Shown: positions 1-8,479 of the stretch, piece by piece | Numbering within the stretch: position 1 is the first letter of the stretch | Layout: each line of letters opens with the position of its first letter | From: Desulfobaculum xiamenense | GTDB taxonomy: Bacteria > Desulfobacterota > Desulfovibrionia > Desulfovibrionales > Desulfovibrionaceae | Length of the DNA stretch: 64,000 nt | NCBI RefSeq assembly: GCF_011927665.1 | Contig: NZ_JAATJA010000002.1 | Span: 434,001 to 498,000 of the forward strand | Reading direction: 5' to 3' | The notes under the pieces: model-generated | The model's database searches: none | Seen by the model: the letters and a program-made list of their open reading frames with translations, nothing else | Told to the model about the DNA's origin: nothing | Translations under genes and position numbers: made by a program

Positions 1-518
1 CCATCGAGGCCGGACTGGGCGAGGCCGGACGCATGGGGGCGCTCATCACGCCCGAGTTCGGTCCCTGCGTGCGCCTGTGCAAGGTATTTACCAACATGCC
101 GTTGGTTCCGGACAAGCCCATCCGTTTCGGCGTGGAGGAGTTCTGCAACCACTGCAAGAAGTGCGCGCGCGAGTGTCCGTCCAAGTGCATCACCGAGGGT
201 GAGCAGACATGGGAGCCTCGTAACGAGTGCAACAACGGCGGCGTGAAGAAGTGGTACAACGACTACAAGAAGTGCCTCGGCTTCTGGGATGAGAACGGCA
301 TGAGCTGCACCAACTGTGTCGCCGTGTGCCCCTTCACCAAGGGTGATATGTGGGCACACCACTTCACGGAGTGGTCCATCAAGAATATCCACGCGTCCCA
401 TCCCGTGTGGCTGAACCTTGACGATGCCTTCGGCTACGGGGAGCGTCGCCACGATCTTGATGTCTTCAAGCGTGATTTCGCGCCCTATGGCATGGACCCC
501 GATAAGATGGAACGCTAG
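1..518 (+). CDS. rdhA: Reductive dehalogenase catalytic subunit RdhA, C-terminal part (5' end outside window)
   Basis: The frame is open from the first bases of the window and 171 residues are visible before the stop. The protein ends in two iron-sulfur motifs of the RdhA type: FCNHCKKCARECP around bases 144-180, then a Cys followed by SCTNCVAVCP around bases 270-345. The upstream GRMGALITPEFGP stretch also matches RdhA. RdhA enzymes use a corrinoid and two 4Fe-4S clusters to remove halide from organohalides at the outer face of the inner membrane during respiration. The corrinoid domain and the Tat signal would lie upstream, outside the window. No small RdhB-type membrane anchor follows; the next genes are a NapG/NapH-like pair. 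The halogenated substrate cannot be read from the sequence. Confidence 0.85.
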   Translation, partial: IEAGLGEAGRMGALITPEFGPCVRLCKVFTNMPLVPDKPIRFGVEEFCNHCKKCARECPSKCITEGEQTWEPRNECNNGGVKKWYNDYKKCLGFWDENGMSCTNCVAVCPFTKGDMWAHHFTEWSIKNIHASHPVWLNLDDAFGYGERRHDLDVFKRDFAPYGMDPDKMER

Positions 519-649
519 AACCGCGTTCGTGCCTCGTCGTCGAACGGTGAGGACACCAAAGCAGATATGACGTCATGCGGCCGGAGTTCCCGAGGGAGCT
601 CCGGCCGCCGCATTGCCGCGTGGCGACAAGTTTTCCAAGGAATCGAGAT

Positions 650-1264
650 ATGAAAGTGACCCGAAGAGCGTTCCTGCGTTACGGTCTGGAGGCTGGGGCC
701 ATGGTCGGCCTTGTGGGCGGTCTGTCCGTCCTGTCAGTCGACGCCGCCTATGTGCGCCCCCCGCGCGCTCTATCGCCGGAGGCGTTTACCTCGCGCTGCA
801 TGCGTTGCGGGGTGTGCGTTGAGGTCTGTCCCACGCGTTGTCTGTCCCTCGTGGACCTCACGCTGGATGTGCGTAACATGTCCACCCCCGAGATTGCGCC
901 GCGTTTTGGCGGCTGCGAGGCGTGGGCCACGGGCTGCAAGGCCTGCGCCGAGGCCTGCCCCACAGGCGCGCTGGACCCGCTGCGCCAGTTGGCCGACGAG
1001 AAGCCCGGGCATGCCGATCTCGAACCGAATCGGTGCGTCAACTGCATGGTCTGTTTCATCCGCTGTCCTGTGCCGGGAGCCGTGCTGTTCCCCAATCCCG
1101 ACGGCGAACCCTTCACCCGCGAGCAGGACATTCCCACCCGGCTCAAGCTACGCACCTCGCCCCTCAAGCCTTACATAGACGCCACGCGTTGCGTGGGCTG
1201 CGGCCTGTGCGTGCATTACTGCCCGGAGCATATCATGTCCCTCGAACCGGAGGTGCGGTTATGA
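650..1264 (+). CDS. NapG/MauM-like periplasmic ferredoxin, four 4Fe-4S clusters, Tat signal
   Basis: This 204-residue protein starts with a twin-arginine signal (TRRAFLRYG) and a hydrophobic stretch, then carries four Cys motifs: CMRCGVCVEVCP, CKACAEACP, CVNCMVCFIRCP and CVGCGLCVHYCP. NapG-type proteins have this layout and pass electrons from a NapH-type quinol oxidase to a periplasmic reductase. I chose the ATG at 650 because an AAGGA site precedes it and the Tat signal begins there; an in-frame ATG at 575 would add an unrelated stretch. The gene sits 131 bases after rdhA and overlaps the next gene by ATGA. I infer that the pair supplies electrons to RdhA in place of RdhB. Confidence 0.8.
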   Translation: MKVTRRAFLRYGLEAGAMVGLVGGLSVLSVDAAYVRPPRALSPEAFTSRCMRCGVCVEVCPTRCLSLVDLTLDVRNMSTPEIAPRFGGCEAWATGCKACAEACPTGALDPLRQLADEKPGHADLEPNRCVNCMVCFIRCPVPGAVLFPNPDGEPFTREQDIPTRLKLRTSPLKPYIDATRCVGCGLCVHYCPEHIMSLEPEVRL

Positions 1265-2109
1265 CGTCCGTTGCCCGTTGGCGCGGCATCGTTCATGCCG
1301 CCGTATTTCTCGCGATAGGCGCTGCGGCCTTCGTTGGCGTGCCCTTTGCCGGGTGTGCGTACCTCGGCATCGGCACATTGCGGCTGGTATGCCCCGTGGG
1401 CTTCGTCGAGACGGCGCTCGCCTCGCATAGCGTGCCGTGGGGGCTGGTGCCGGGATTTCTCGTCATGTGCGTGCTGCTGGTACTGCTCGGCCGGGCGTAT
1501 TGCGCGTGGGCGTGTCCAGCCTCGTTTCTGGGGATGCAGGTGCGACGGCTGGCCGTGCGACTGCTGCCGGGTGGGATTTCGCGCGGCGTGGGCCGCTGGT
1601 GGCGCGCCCTTGGCGAACGCGTCTCTGCACGCGTGGGTGCGGACCGTGGCGACGGCGTGGCGCTTCTTCTCGGGCTGGCGGCAGGAGTCGCCTTCTTTGG
1701 CTGGCCAGCCTTCAGCGTGGTCTGCCCGGTGGGTGTCGTGTCACGTGGGCTTATCGAGGCCGTGACGCACCACGTCCTGCGTGCGGACCTTGTCTTGCTT
1801 GTGGGGCCGATTCTTTTGGCGCTCCTGTTCCGAAAGGGCTGGAAGTGCGCCTGCCCAGTGGGGACGCTGCGCGGGTTGCTGGCCGCGCCCAACCGGACGC
1901 TGGTTCCCGTTGTGCGTGCCGATGCGTGCCGTGGGTGCATGCGGTGCGCGCGGGTTTGCCCGGCTGGTCTTGATCCCGAGGCCGGAGCCGTGGACCCCAT
2001 GCTGTGCTCCAAGTGCATGCGGTGCATGGATGCCTGCCCGACCGATGCTGTGCGCTTGGCCCTTGTGGCTCCGTCGGCGCTGGCGCGTTCAGAGCGGCAC
2101 GCAGGCTAG
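1261..2109 (+). CDS. NapH-like membrane iron-sulfur quinol dehydrogenase
   Basis: A 282-residue polytopic membrane protein starting at the ATG that overlaps the preceding stop. It has several hydrophobic helices, the membrane-border motifs YCAWACP and KCACPVGTLRG seen in NapH/NosR-type proteins, and two C-terminal 4Fe-4S motifs (CRGCMRCARVCP, CSKCMRCMDACP). The family is thought to oxidise menaquinol and hand electrons to the NapG-type partner. Translational coupling with the upstream gene supports a two-protein complex. After the stop a short dyad (around 2104-2120) is followed by the 228-bp repeats, and I see no strong terminator. Confidence 0.8.
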   Translation: MTSVARWRGIVHAAVFLAIGAAAFVGVPFAGCAYLGIGTLRLVCPVGFVETALASHSVPWGLVPGFLVMCVLLVLLGRAYCAWACPASFLGMQVRRLAVRLLPGGISRGVGRWWRALGERVSARVGADRGDGVALLLGLAAGVAFFGWPAFSVVCPVGVVSRGLIEAVTHHVLRADLVLLVGPILLALLFRKGWKCACPVGTLRGLLAAPNRTLVPVVRADACRGCMRCARVCPAGLDPEAGAVDPMLCSKCMRCMDACPTDAVRLALVAPSALARSERHAG

Positions 2110-2144
2110 GCTTGGCCTAGCGGGGTATTTGGGTGTAGACAGGG

Positions 2145-2797
2145 CGGGCTCTGCCCGGACCCGGTCAAGGGGGTGACCCCCTTGACAATCCTCACTAGGG
2201 CTTCGTCGCGCTAAGCCGTACGGTCCGCCAAGGGCACCCACGGTTATCGCAAATCGGGGTTCCAAGGGGCCAGCGGCCCCTTGGCCGGCGGAGCCTACGG
2301 CTTGCATGTGGCAATGAACGATATGCCCCGGCCACGCGGGAGACCGCTGCGCGGGGCGTGGCCTCCGGCGGCCGGGCTCTGTCTGGACCCGGTCAAGGGG
2401 GTGCCCCCCTTGACAATCCTCATTAGGGCTTCGTCGCGCTAAGCCGTACGGTCCGCCAAGGGCACCCACGGTTATCGCAAATCGGGGTTCCTAGGGGCCA
2501 GCGGCCCCTAGGCCGGCGGAGCCTACGGCTTGCATGTGGCAATGAACGATATGCCCCGGTCATGCGGGAGGCCGCTACGCGGGGCGTGGCCTCCGGCGGC
2601 CGGGCTCTGCCCGGACCCGGGCAAGGGGGTGACCCCCTTGACAATCCTCACTAGGGCTTCGTCGCGCTAAGCCGCAGGGTCCGCCAAAGGCAGACGGCCT
2701 ATCGCAAATCGGGGTTCCAAGGGGCCAGCGGCCCCTTGGCCGGCGGAGCCTACGTCTTGCATCTGTGAGCGAACGATACGCCCCGGCCACAGCGACT
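2145..2797 (+). repeat. Three tandem copies of a 228-bp hairpin-rich intergenic repeat
   Basis: Copies start at about 2145, 2373 and 2601 with an exact 228-base period; the third decays near 2797. Each copy has, in order, GGGCTCTGCCC, the dyad TCAAGGGGGTGACCCCCTTGA, a conserved AGGGCTTCGTCGC spacer, and the dyad AAGGGGCCAGCGGCCCCTT followed by CGGAGCCTACG. Related single copies occur at 17671, 33255, 34280 and 42671. The repeat fills most of the 750 bases between the NapH-like gene and the corrinoid gene. No protein-coding role is evident. Confidence 0.9.
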
Positions 2798-2859
2798 GGG
2801 CGATTACACCAACGGGGTCCCTGTCCGCGCGGCGTCGCGGCGGCGGGCCGGGAGCCTTC

Positions 2860-5454
2860 ATGCACACCGACACTCACGGCGGCAACATCTGGGACATGGC
2901 CCGACGGGCCGGATGCGAGCCTGCCGACATCATTGATTTTTCCGCCAACATCAATCCGTTGGGACCGCCTTCGTGGCTGCGCGAGGAGGTCTCGATGCGC
3001 CTTTCCGGGCTGGCCCACTATCCCGAGCCGCGTTGCGAATCGCTTGTGCGGGTGGCGGCGGAGCGCTTTGGCATCGCCGAGGATGAGGTGCTGGTTGGGA
3101 ACGGCTCCACGGAAATCCTGCACGCCTTTTTCGCCGCGTGGCGGCCCGAGGCCGCACTCATCCCTGTGCCCGCCTACGCCGGGTACCGTCAGGCCTGCGA
3201 GGTGGTGGACTGCCCGGTGGTGCCTCTCGTCCTGCGCGAGGCCGACGGCTTCGTGCCCGATCTTGCCGCAGTTTCACGGGCGCTGACGGAACTGCCTGCG
3301 CATAGCGCCGTGTTCATCGGTCAGCCGGGCAATCCCGCAGGGCGTACCGTGGACCCGCAGGCCCTGCGCGAATTGGCCCTGCGCCATCCGCAGGCGGCCT
3401 TCGTGGTGGACGAGGCCTTCGCCGACTTCGTGGACGGGCTGGATAGGCTTGCCGCGTCGCGTCCCGCCAATGTCCTTGTTCTGCATTCCCTGACCAAGTT
3501 TCACGCCATACCGGGGCTGCGCCTCGGTCTTGGCTACGCCGCTGCGGACATGGCCGCGCTGGTGCGCCGTCGTCTTCCGGACTGGTCCGTGAACGGGCTG
3601 GCGCAGGCCGTGGGGCTGCGGGCGTTGGCGGACGAGGACTACGCGCGGCGCACCGTGGCTGAAACGAAGCGCCTGCGCGAGGGGCTTCTTGCCGCGCTTG
3701 GCGAGGTGGGCGGCTTGACGGTGCTGCCGGGCGAGGCGAATTTTCTGCTCTGCCGGGTGGACGCGCCGGGGCTTGACGCGCTGTCCCTTGCGGGTCGGCT
3801 GTTCGAATCGCGCATTGCCATCCGCGTGTGTCACAACTTCGAGGGTCTGGATGGCCGGTGGTTCCGCGTTGCCGTAAGGCCCGAGGGCGAGAACGCCCGC
3901 CTCGTGGCGGCTCTGGCGCAGGCGCTCGACCGGCCCGTGCCGCAGCGTATGGTGCGTGCGCGACGCACTCCGGCTGTGATGGTGCAGGGCACCAGTTCGA
4001 ATGCGGGCAAGAGCGTGCTCGCCACGGCGCTGTGTCGCATCCTGTTGCAGGACGGCTATGATGTCGCGCCGTTCAAGGCACAGAACATGTCGCTCAATTC
4101 CTTCGTCACCCGCGACGGCGGCGAGATGGGCCGGGCGCAGGTCACGCAGGCGCAGGCCTGCCGCCTCGATCCGGACGTGCGCATGAATCCGGTGCTGCTC
4201 AAGCCGTCGAGCGACACGGGGTCGCAGGTCATCGTTCTTGGCCGTCCTGTGGCCCACATGGAGTTCGGTTCGTACATCGACTATAGGCCGCGTGCCGCCG
4301 AGGCCGCGCGGGGCGCGTACGACAGCCTCGCCGCCGAACATGAGGTAATGGTCCTCGAAGGGGCGGGCAGTCCGGCGGAAATCAATCTGCGGCGGCACGA
4401 CATCGTGAATATGGCCATGGCCCGTTACGCCGAGGCATCAGTGCTGCTGGCGGGTGACATCGACCGGGGCGGCGTGTTCGCCTCATTCGTCGGGACCATG
4501 GAATTGCTTGAGGAGTGGGAGCGCGCCCGCGTGGCCGGATTCGTAGTGAACATGTTCCGTGGTGATGAGAGTCTCTTGGCCGAGGCGCTGGACGCCACCA
4601 CCCGCCGCACGGGGCGGTCGTTCTACGGCGTGGTGCCCTACGTGACGCGGCTCGGCCTGCCCGAGGAGGACTCTGTGTCCTTCAAGGGGGCGGTGGATGC
4701 GCCGCGCAGCGCGGAGCAGGTGGTGGACATCGCGTGTGTGGACCTGCCGCACATTTCCAATTTTACGGACCTTGATGCATTGCGCGACGAGCCGGATGTG
4801 CATCTGCGCGTGGTGCGTCGTGTTGAAGACCTTGGGTGCCCGCATGTGCTCATCGTGCCGGGAAGCAAGAACGTGGTGGCCGACATGCGCTGGCTGCGCG
4901 AAAGTGGGCTGGCCGATGCCACTGCGGCCCTTGCTGGCCGGGGTGCGACGCAGGTGGTGGGCATCTGCGGTGGCTTCCAGATGCTCGGACGCGTCATCGG
5001 CGACCCGCACGGAGTGGAGTCGCGCGGGGAGAGCGTGGAGGCTTTGGGGCTGTTGCCCGTGGTCACGGAGCTCTCGCCCGTCAAGACGCTCGCCGTGGTC
5101 GAAGCGCGCTTTGCGCCGTCCGGTGCGGGGCTTCGCGGATACGAAATACATCATGGCCGCACCGCGTGCGTGGACGGGGGCGGAGGGGTGCCCTGCGTGC
5201 TGCGGGCCGACGGCGAGGCCATAGGCTATTCCCGCGCCGACGGTATGGTCTGGGGCAGCTATCTGCATGGACTGTTCGATGCGGACGCCTTCCGCCGCGA
5301 GTTCGTGGACGGGTTGCGCGTGCGGGCCGGGCATGCAGCGCTTGGGCGCATCGTGACGGTCCGGGATATGGAGCCAGCACTGGACAGGCTGGCCGACATC
5401 GTGCGCGAGCATCTGGATGTGCGGCGACTTTACAAAAGAATCGGGCTCATGTAA
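2860..5454 (+). CDS. cobQ: Fused threonine-phosphate decarboxylase (CobD/CobC) and cobyric acid synthase (CobQ)
   Basis: This 864-residue protein joins two corrinoid enzymes that are usually separate. Residues 1 to about 355 form a PLP aminotransferase-fold decarboxylase of the CobD/CobC type, with the PLP lysine near residue 213 in HSLTKFH; it makes the aminopropanol arm of cobalamin. From about residue 370 comes CobQ: P-loop GTSSNAGKS near 376, the [10 protein letters not shown] motif, and a glutamine amidotransferase domain with nucleophile GICGGFQ near 703 and a histidine in SYLHGLF near 802. CobQ amidates cobyrinic acid diamide in the cytoplasm. A GGGAG site precedes the ATG. The position downstream of rdhA fits the corrinoid need of RdhA, but cobalamin has other uses, so the link is inference. 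Confidence 0.9.
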   Translation: MHTDTHGGNIWDMARRAGCEPADIIDFSANINPLGPPSWLREEVSMRLSGLAHYPEPRCESLVRVAAERFGIAEDEVLVGNGSTEILHAFFAAWRPEAALIPVPAYAGYRQACEVVDCPVVPLVLREADGFVPDLAAVSRALTELPAHSAVFIGQPGNPAGRTVDPQALRELALRHPQAAFVVDEAFADFVDGLDRLAASRPANVLVLHSLTKFHAIPGLRLGLGYAAADMAALVRRRLPDWSVNGLAQAVGLRALADEDYARRTVAETKRLREGLLAALGEVGGLTVLPGEANFLLCRVDAPGLDALSLAGRLFESRIAIRVCHNFEGLDGRWFRVAVRPEGENARLVAALAQALDRPVPQRMVRARRTPAVMVQGTSSNAGKSVLATALCRILLQDGYDVAPFKAQNMSLNSFVTRDGGEMGRAQVTQAQACRLDPDVRMNPVLLKPSSDTGSQVIVLGRPVAHMEFGSYIDYRPRAAEAARGAYDSLAAEHEVMVLEGAGSPAEINLRRHDIVNMAMARYAEASVLLAGDIDRGGVFASFVGTMELLEEWERARVAGFVVNMFRGDESLLAEALDATTRRTGRSFYGVVPYVTRLGLPEEDSVSFKGAVDAPRSAEQVVDIACVDLPHISNFTDLDALRDEPDVHLRVVRRVEDLGCPHVLIVPGSKNVVADMRWLRESGLADATAALAGRGATQVVGICGGFQMLGRVIGDPHGVESRGESVEALGLLPVVTELSPVKTLAVVEARFAPSGAGLRGYEIHHGRTACVDGGGGVPCVLRADGEAIGYSRADGMVWGSYLHGLFDADAFRREFVDGLRVRAGHAALGRIVTVRDMEPALDRLADIVREHLDVRRLYKRIGLM

Positions 5455-5804
5455 CGGGTGCGTCCGGATTTCGATCCGGCGCGCGTAGTGGCTGAACATG
5501 CGGTGCCTCTGGGCACCTCTGGCGCGGGGAAAGAGTGTGGCGGATGGCCTGCCGATGCAAGTGGGCCGTAGGATGCCGTCCTGTCATCTCCCCGCGTTTT
5601 GTTTTGTCCGGGCGGGATGCAGAAGCGCTGTGGCAGCATCGCACAAGTGTCTGTGACAATTTTTTCACATTCTGCAAGCTGGAATGCGATGCACGAAGTA
5701 GCATGGAGCGTTCTCATGTGTTGCATGTTGCTTTAAAAAAAAGCATTGATTTCGCAGTTGCGATGTTATAGAGACTCCACCAGTTCACTTTGGAGGATAT
5801 GAAA
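5455..5804 (+). other. Intergenic region upstream of the MucR-type regulator
   Basis: I see no gene here. A short GGTGCC/GGCACC dyad lies near 5501-5517, just after the corrinoid gene, without a T-run. The last 100 bases are AT-rich, with a TTTAAAAAAAAGC stretch near 5732-5745, and probably hold the promoter of the downstream regulator. I looked for cobalamin-riboswitch boxes and found none. Confidence 0.5.
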
Positions 5805-6194
5805 ATGGACGAATATTTGAAAGAAGCTCTTGAGATAGTGAAGGCGCAGGCTAGCGTCCGGAATATGACCGAGGAAGAAATCCTCTCCATGGTTGATAAG
5901 CTGGCGAAGGGTATTGCCAACATTCACCATGCCACCGAGGACATCGAGTGCGAGCGGCCCGACATCGACCCCAAGAAGGCCATTCGCGAAAAGTCCATCG
6001 TCTGCCTCGAGTGCGGAAAGAGCTTCAAGGTGCTGACCAAGCGCCATCTTTCCACCCACGGCATGACCCCCGCCGATTACAAGGAAAAGTACGGCTACAC
6101 CAAGAAGACCTCTCTTGTGTGCAAGAGCCTCGCTCGCGAGCGCCGCAAGAAGATGGCCGACATGCGCCTCTGGGAGCGCCGCGGCCAGAAGTAG
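5805..6194 (+). CDS. Ros/MucR-family zinc-finger transcriptional regulator
   Basis: A 129-residue protein with a helical N-terminus and a Cys2His2 finger (CLECGKSF...KRHLSTH, from about residue 67), followed by the GMTPADYKEKYG motif typical of Ros/MucR proteins. The family binds AT-rich DNA and often represses its own gene. I place the start at the ATG at 5805, because the GGAGG at 5792-5796 lies 8 bases from it but only 2 bases from the ATG at 5799. The gene stands alone, with an intrinsic terminator just downstream. Its targets cannot be named from the sequence. Confidence 0.85.
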   Translation: MDEYLKEALEIVKAQASVRNMTEEEILSMVDKLAKGIANIHHATEDIECERPDIDPKKAIREKSIVCLECGKSFKVLTKRHLSTHGMTPADYKEKYGYTKKTSLVCKSLARERRKKMADMRLWERRGQK

Positions 6195-6221
6195 TCGCTG
6201 CCGACCCGTTGAGAGATTTCG

Positions 6222-6252
6222 AAAGCCCGCCAATTGGCGGGCTTTTCGTTTT
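6222..6252 (+). terminator. Intrinsic terminator of the MucR-type gene
   Basis: The hairpin AAAGCCCGCC/GGCGGGCTTT with an AATT loop is followed by TTCGTTTT, 28 bases after the stop. Confidence 0.85.
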
Positions 6253-6425
6253 GTGCGGCATCGGCGCGCGTGCGTGCCTGTGTCGACTGTATGGCCGTGA
6301 ATTGCGCGATGCGGTGTTGGCTGGCAGGGCGTGGCGGAAGATGGTTGGGCCAGATTCCATGCAGTGTGCCTCCGGTGACGCCATGGACGTTGCGCTTCGC
6401 ATGCAAAGGCGTATAGCCTTGCGTC

Positions 6426-7100
6426 ATGTCCACCACTTCTGCATTCACTTTCGAAGATGTCTCGTTTTCGCATCCCGGAAACGGCCCGTGCCTCGCGCAG
6501 GCGCGGCTGACCATCCCCGAGGGGGCGTTCGCGCTCGTGGGCGGGCCGTCCGGCGCGGGAAAATCGACGCTCCTGCGGCTCATGAACCGCCTGTTGGAGC
6601 CGGATTCAGGGCGCATTCTCTACCGGGGGCGTCCGCTTGCCGAGTACGATCCGCCTCGGCTGCGGCGCGAGGTGGCCACGGTGGGGCAGGAGCCGACACT
6701 CGTCTCCGGGACCGTGCGCGATAACCTGCTGCTGCCGTATACCTTCAGGGTCAACGCCGATCTGGTTCGCCCCGGTGACGACACTCTGGAAGCGTGGCTT
6801 GCGCGGCTGCTGCTCGACGGGGTGACGCTGTCCTCGCGGGCGAGCGCCCTGTCCGTGGGCCAGCGCCAGCGGCTGTGCCTCATCCGTACGCTGCTTCCCG
6901 CGCCGAGGGTGCTGCTCATGGACGAACCGACCAGCGCGCTGGACGCCGAGAGCCGCGAGGTGGTGGAGCGCGCCGCCGAGGACCTGTGCGCCGATGACGG
7001 CGTCACCGTGGTCATGGTCAGCCACGTGGAGATGCGCTTTTCGCGTGTGTCTCCCATGCGGCTTCATCTTGCGGCGGGACGTCTGGAGGTGTCGGCATGA
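6426..7100 (+). CDS. fetA: ABC transporter ATPase, FetA (YbbL) type
   Basis: A 224-residue ATPase with Walker A GGPSGAGKST near residue 40, a Q-loop (GQEPTLVSG), signature LSVGQRQRL and Walker B VLLMDEPTSALD. It overlaps by ATGA a permease of the FetB/UPF0014 family, which identifies the pair as a FetAB-type exporter. In E. coli FetAB is linked to iron export and peroxide resistance; whether the substrate is iron here is inferred from family. The ribosome-binding site is weak. Confidence 0.75.
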   Translation: MSTTSAFTFEDVSFSHPGNGPCLAQARLTIPEGAFALVGGPSGAGKSTLLRLMNRLLEPDSGRILYRGRPLAEYDPPRLRREVATVGQEPTLVSGTVRDNLLLPYTFRVNADLVRPGDDTLEAWLARLLLDGVTLSSRASALSVGQRQRLCLIRTLLPAPRVLLMDEPTSALDAESREVVERAAEDLCADDGVTVVMVSHVEMRFSRVSPMRLHLAAGRLEVSA

Positions 7101-7894
7101 GCGTCGCGACCCCTATCGTTATCGGACCTGGGCAACTGGCCCTGACACTCGTCTTCGTGTTGTTGGCCGGGCTGGTGTCCATGGCCTTTCGGCTGGAACT
7201 GACGCGCAGCCTCGCCGTGGGCACGGTGCGCACCTTTGCGCAGCTTTTTCTCATGGGCTACGCCCTCAAGTATATCTTCGCCCTCGAAATGGGCCTGCCC
7301 GTGGTGGCGGTGTTCGCGGCCATGGTGGCCGCCGCCGCGCACATCGTGCACGGCCGCGTGCCCGAGCGCGACGTGGCCTTTGGCCTGCCGGTGTTCGGGG
7401 CCATGATTGCCAGCTACATGCTGGTGGCTACCAGCGTGACCGGGGTGATCATCGGCGCGAAGCCATGGTGGGAGCCGCAGTATTTCCTGCCGCTTGGCGG
7501 CATGATCGCCGGAAATTCCATGAACGCGCTGGCCATCGCCCTTGAGCGCCTGTTCTCCGGCCTTCGCCGTCGCCGGGCGGAGGTGGAGATGAAGCTGACC
7601 CTTGGTGCGGACTATCGCGAGGCCAGCGACGACATCGTGCGCGAGGCCATTCGCGCGGGCATGATTCCGTCCATCAATTCCATGATGGGCGTGGGGCTGG
7701 TGTCCATTCCGGGCATGATGACCGGCCAGATCATCGCCGGGGCGGATCCGTCCTTGGCCTGTCGCTATCAGATCGTGGTCATGCTCATGCTTGTGGCGTC
7801 CACGGCCATTTCCGCGGTGGTCGTGGTGTGGCTGGCGCGCAAGCTGTGCTTCGGCAGGGCGCATCAGCTGCTGCTGCGGCCCGAGAACGACTAG
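7097..7894 (+). CDS. fetB: ABC transporter permease, FetB (YbbM, UPF0014) type
   Basis: A 265-residue inner-membrane protein with about seven hydrophobic helices. The family signature is clear in LPLGGMIAGNSMNA and in GMIPSINSMMGVG/SIPGMMTGQI. It is the membrane partner of the preceding ATPase, with start and stop codons overlapping (ATGA). A shared hairpin terminator separates it from the convergent purE. Confidence 0.85.
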   Translation: MSVATPIVIGPGQLALTLVFVLLAGLVSMAFRLELTRSLAVGTVRTFAQLFLMGYALKYIFALEMGLPVVAVFAAMVAAAAHIVHGRVPERDVAFGLPVFGAMIASYMLVATSVTGVIIGAKPWWEPQYFLPLGGMIAGNSMNALAIALERLFSGLRRRRAEVEMKLTLGADYREASDDIVREAIRAGMIPSINSMMGVGLVSIPGMMTGQIIAGADPSLACRYQIVVMLMLVASTAISAVVVVWLARKLCFGRAHQLLLRPEND

Positions 7895-7932
7895 ACTTTC
7901 GCCGGGATGGCCATCCCGGCAGGAGAATGAGA

Positions 7933-7965
7933 AAACGGCGCGCTTCGCAGGGAAGCGCGCCGTTT
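7933..7965. terminator. Bidirectional terminator between fetB and purE
   Basis: A stem of AAACGGCGCGCTTC and GAAGCGCGCCGTTT with a five-base loop lies in the 96 bases between two convergent genes, with T-containing tails on both strands. Confidence 0.8.
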
Positions 7966-7990
7966 GTCGTTTTGTGCTGTGGCGGAGGGG

Positions 7991-8479
7991 CTAGGCGTTC
8001 AGCTTCTCGGCGGCGCGTTCCACGGACGCCTTGAAGTCCTCGCGCGCGGCGCGGAGCTTTTCCGCCAGTTCCGCGTCGGACAGGGCGAGAATCTGCGCGG
8101 CCATCCATGCGGCGTTGCGCGCTCCGGCCTTGTCCAGCGCCACGGTGGCCACGGGGAACCCCGGAGGCATCTGCACCGTGGACAACAGCGCGTCCATGCC
8201 GCCGAGGGCCGAGGCGCTGATCGGAATGCCGATGACGGGGCGGGTGGTCTTGGCGGCCACGGCACCGGCGAGATGCGCGGCCATGCCCGCCGCGCAGATG
8301 AAGACCTGACAGCCCTTGGCTTCCAGCTCGTCCACGAGGCGCGCGGTGCGCTCCGGGGTGCGGTGGGCGGAGGTCACGGTGAAGGTGTAGTCGATGCCGA
8401 GATCGGACAGGACGTCCGCGCAGGGGCGCACCTTTTCCTCGTCGGAAATGCTGCCCATGAAGATTGCGACGCGGCTCAT
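7991..8479 (-). CDS. purE: N5-carboxyaminoimidazole ribonucleotide mutase PurE
   Basis: This 162-residue protein has the PurE signatures MGSISDEE near the N-terminus, the SAHRTPER motif, and GMAAHLAG and [11 protein letters not shown] further on. It interconverts the carboxylated aminoimidazole ribotides in de novo purine synthesis in the cytoplasm. Its start codon directly follows the purD stop codon, so the two genes form one unit on the minus strand. No purK is present in the window. Confidence 0.9.
   Translation of the reverse strand: MSRVAIFMGSISDEEKVRPCADVLSDLGIDYTFTVTSAHRTPERTARLVDELEAKGCQVFICAAGMAAHLAGAVAAKTTRPVIGIPISASALGGMDALLSTVQMPPGFPVATVALDKAGARNAAWMAAQILALSDAELAEKLRAAREDFKASVERAAEKLNA

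Noticed and set aside
2145-2797. Tandem repeats considered as a CRISPR array
   Set aside because: The unit is 228 bases and nearly identical throughout, with no spacer-repeat alternation and no cas genes.
2089-3123. Several short frames that share the peptide [14 protein letters not shown]
   Set aside because: The shared peptide comes from translation of the dispersed repeat; similar peptides appear at the other repeat loci.
5455-5804. Possible cobalamin riboswitch near the corrinoid gene
   Set aside because: The region lies downstream of that gene, and no B12-box or core pattern could be found either here or upstream of 2860.
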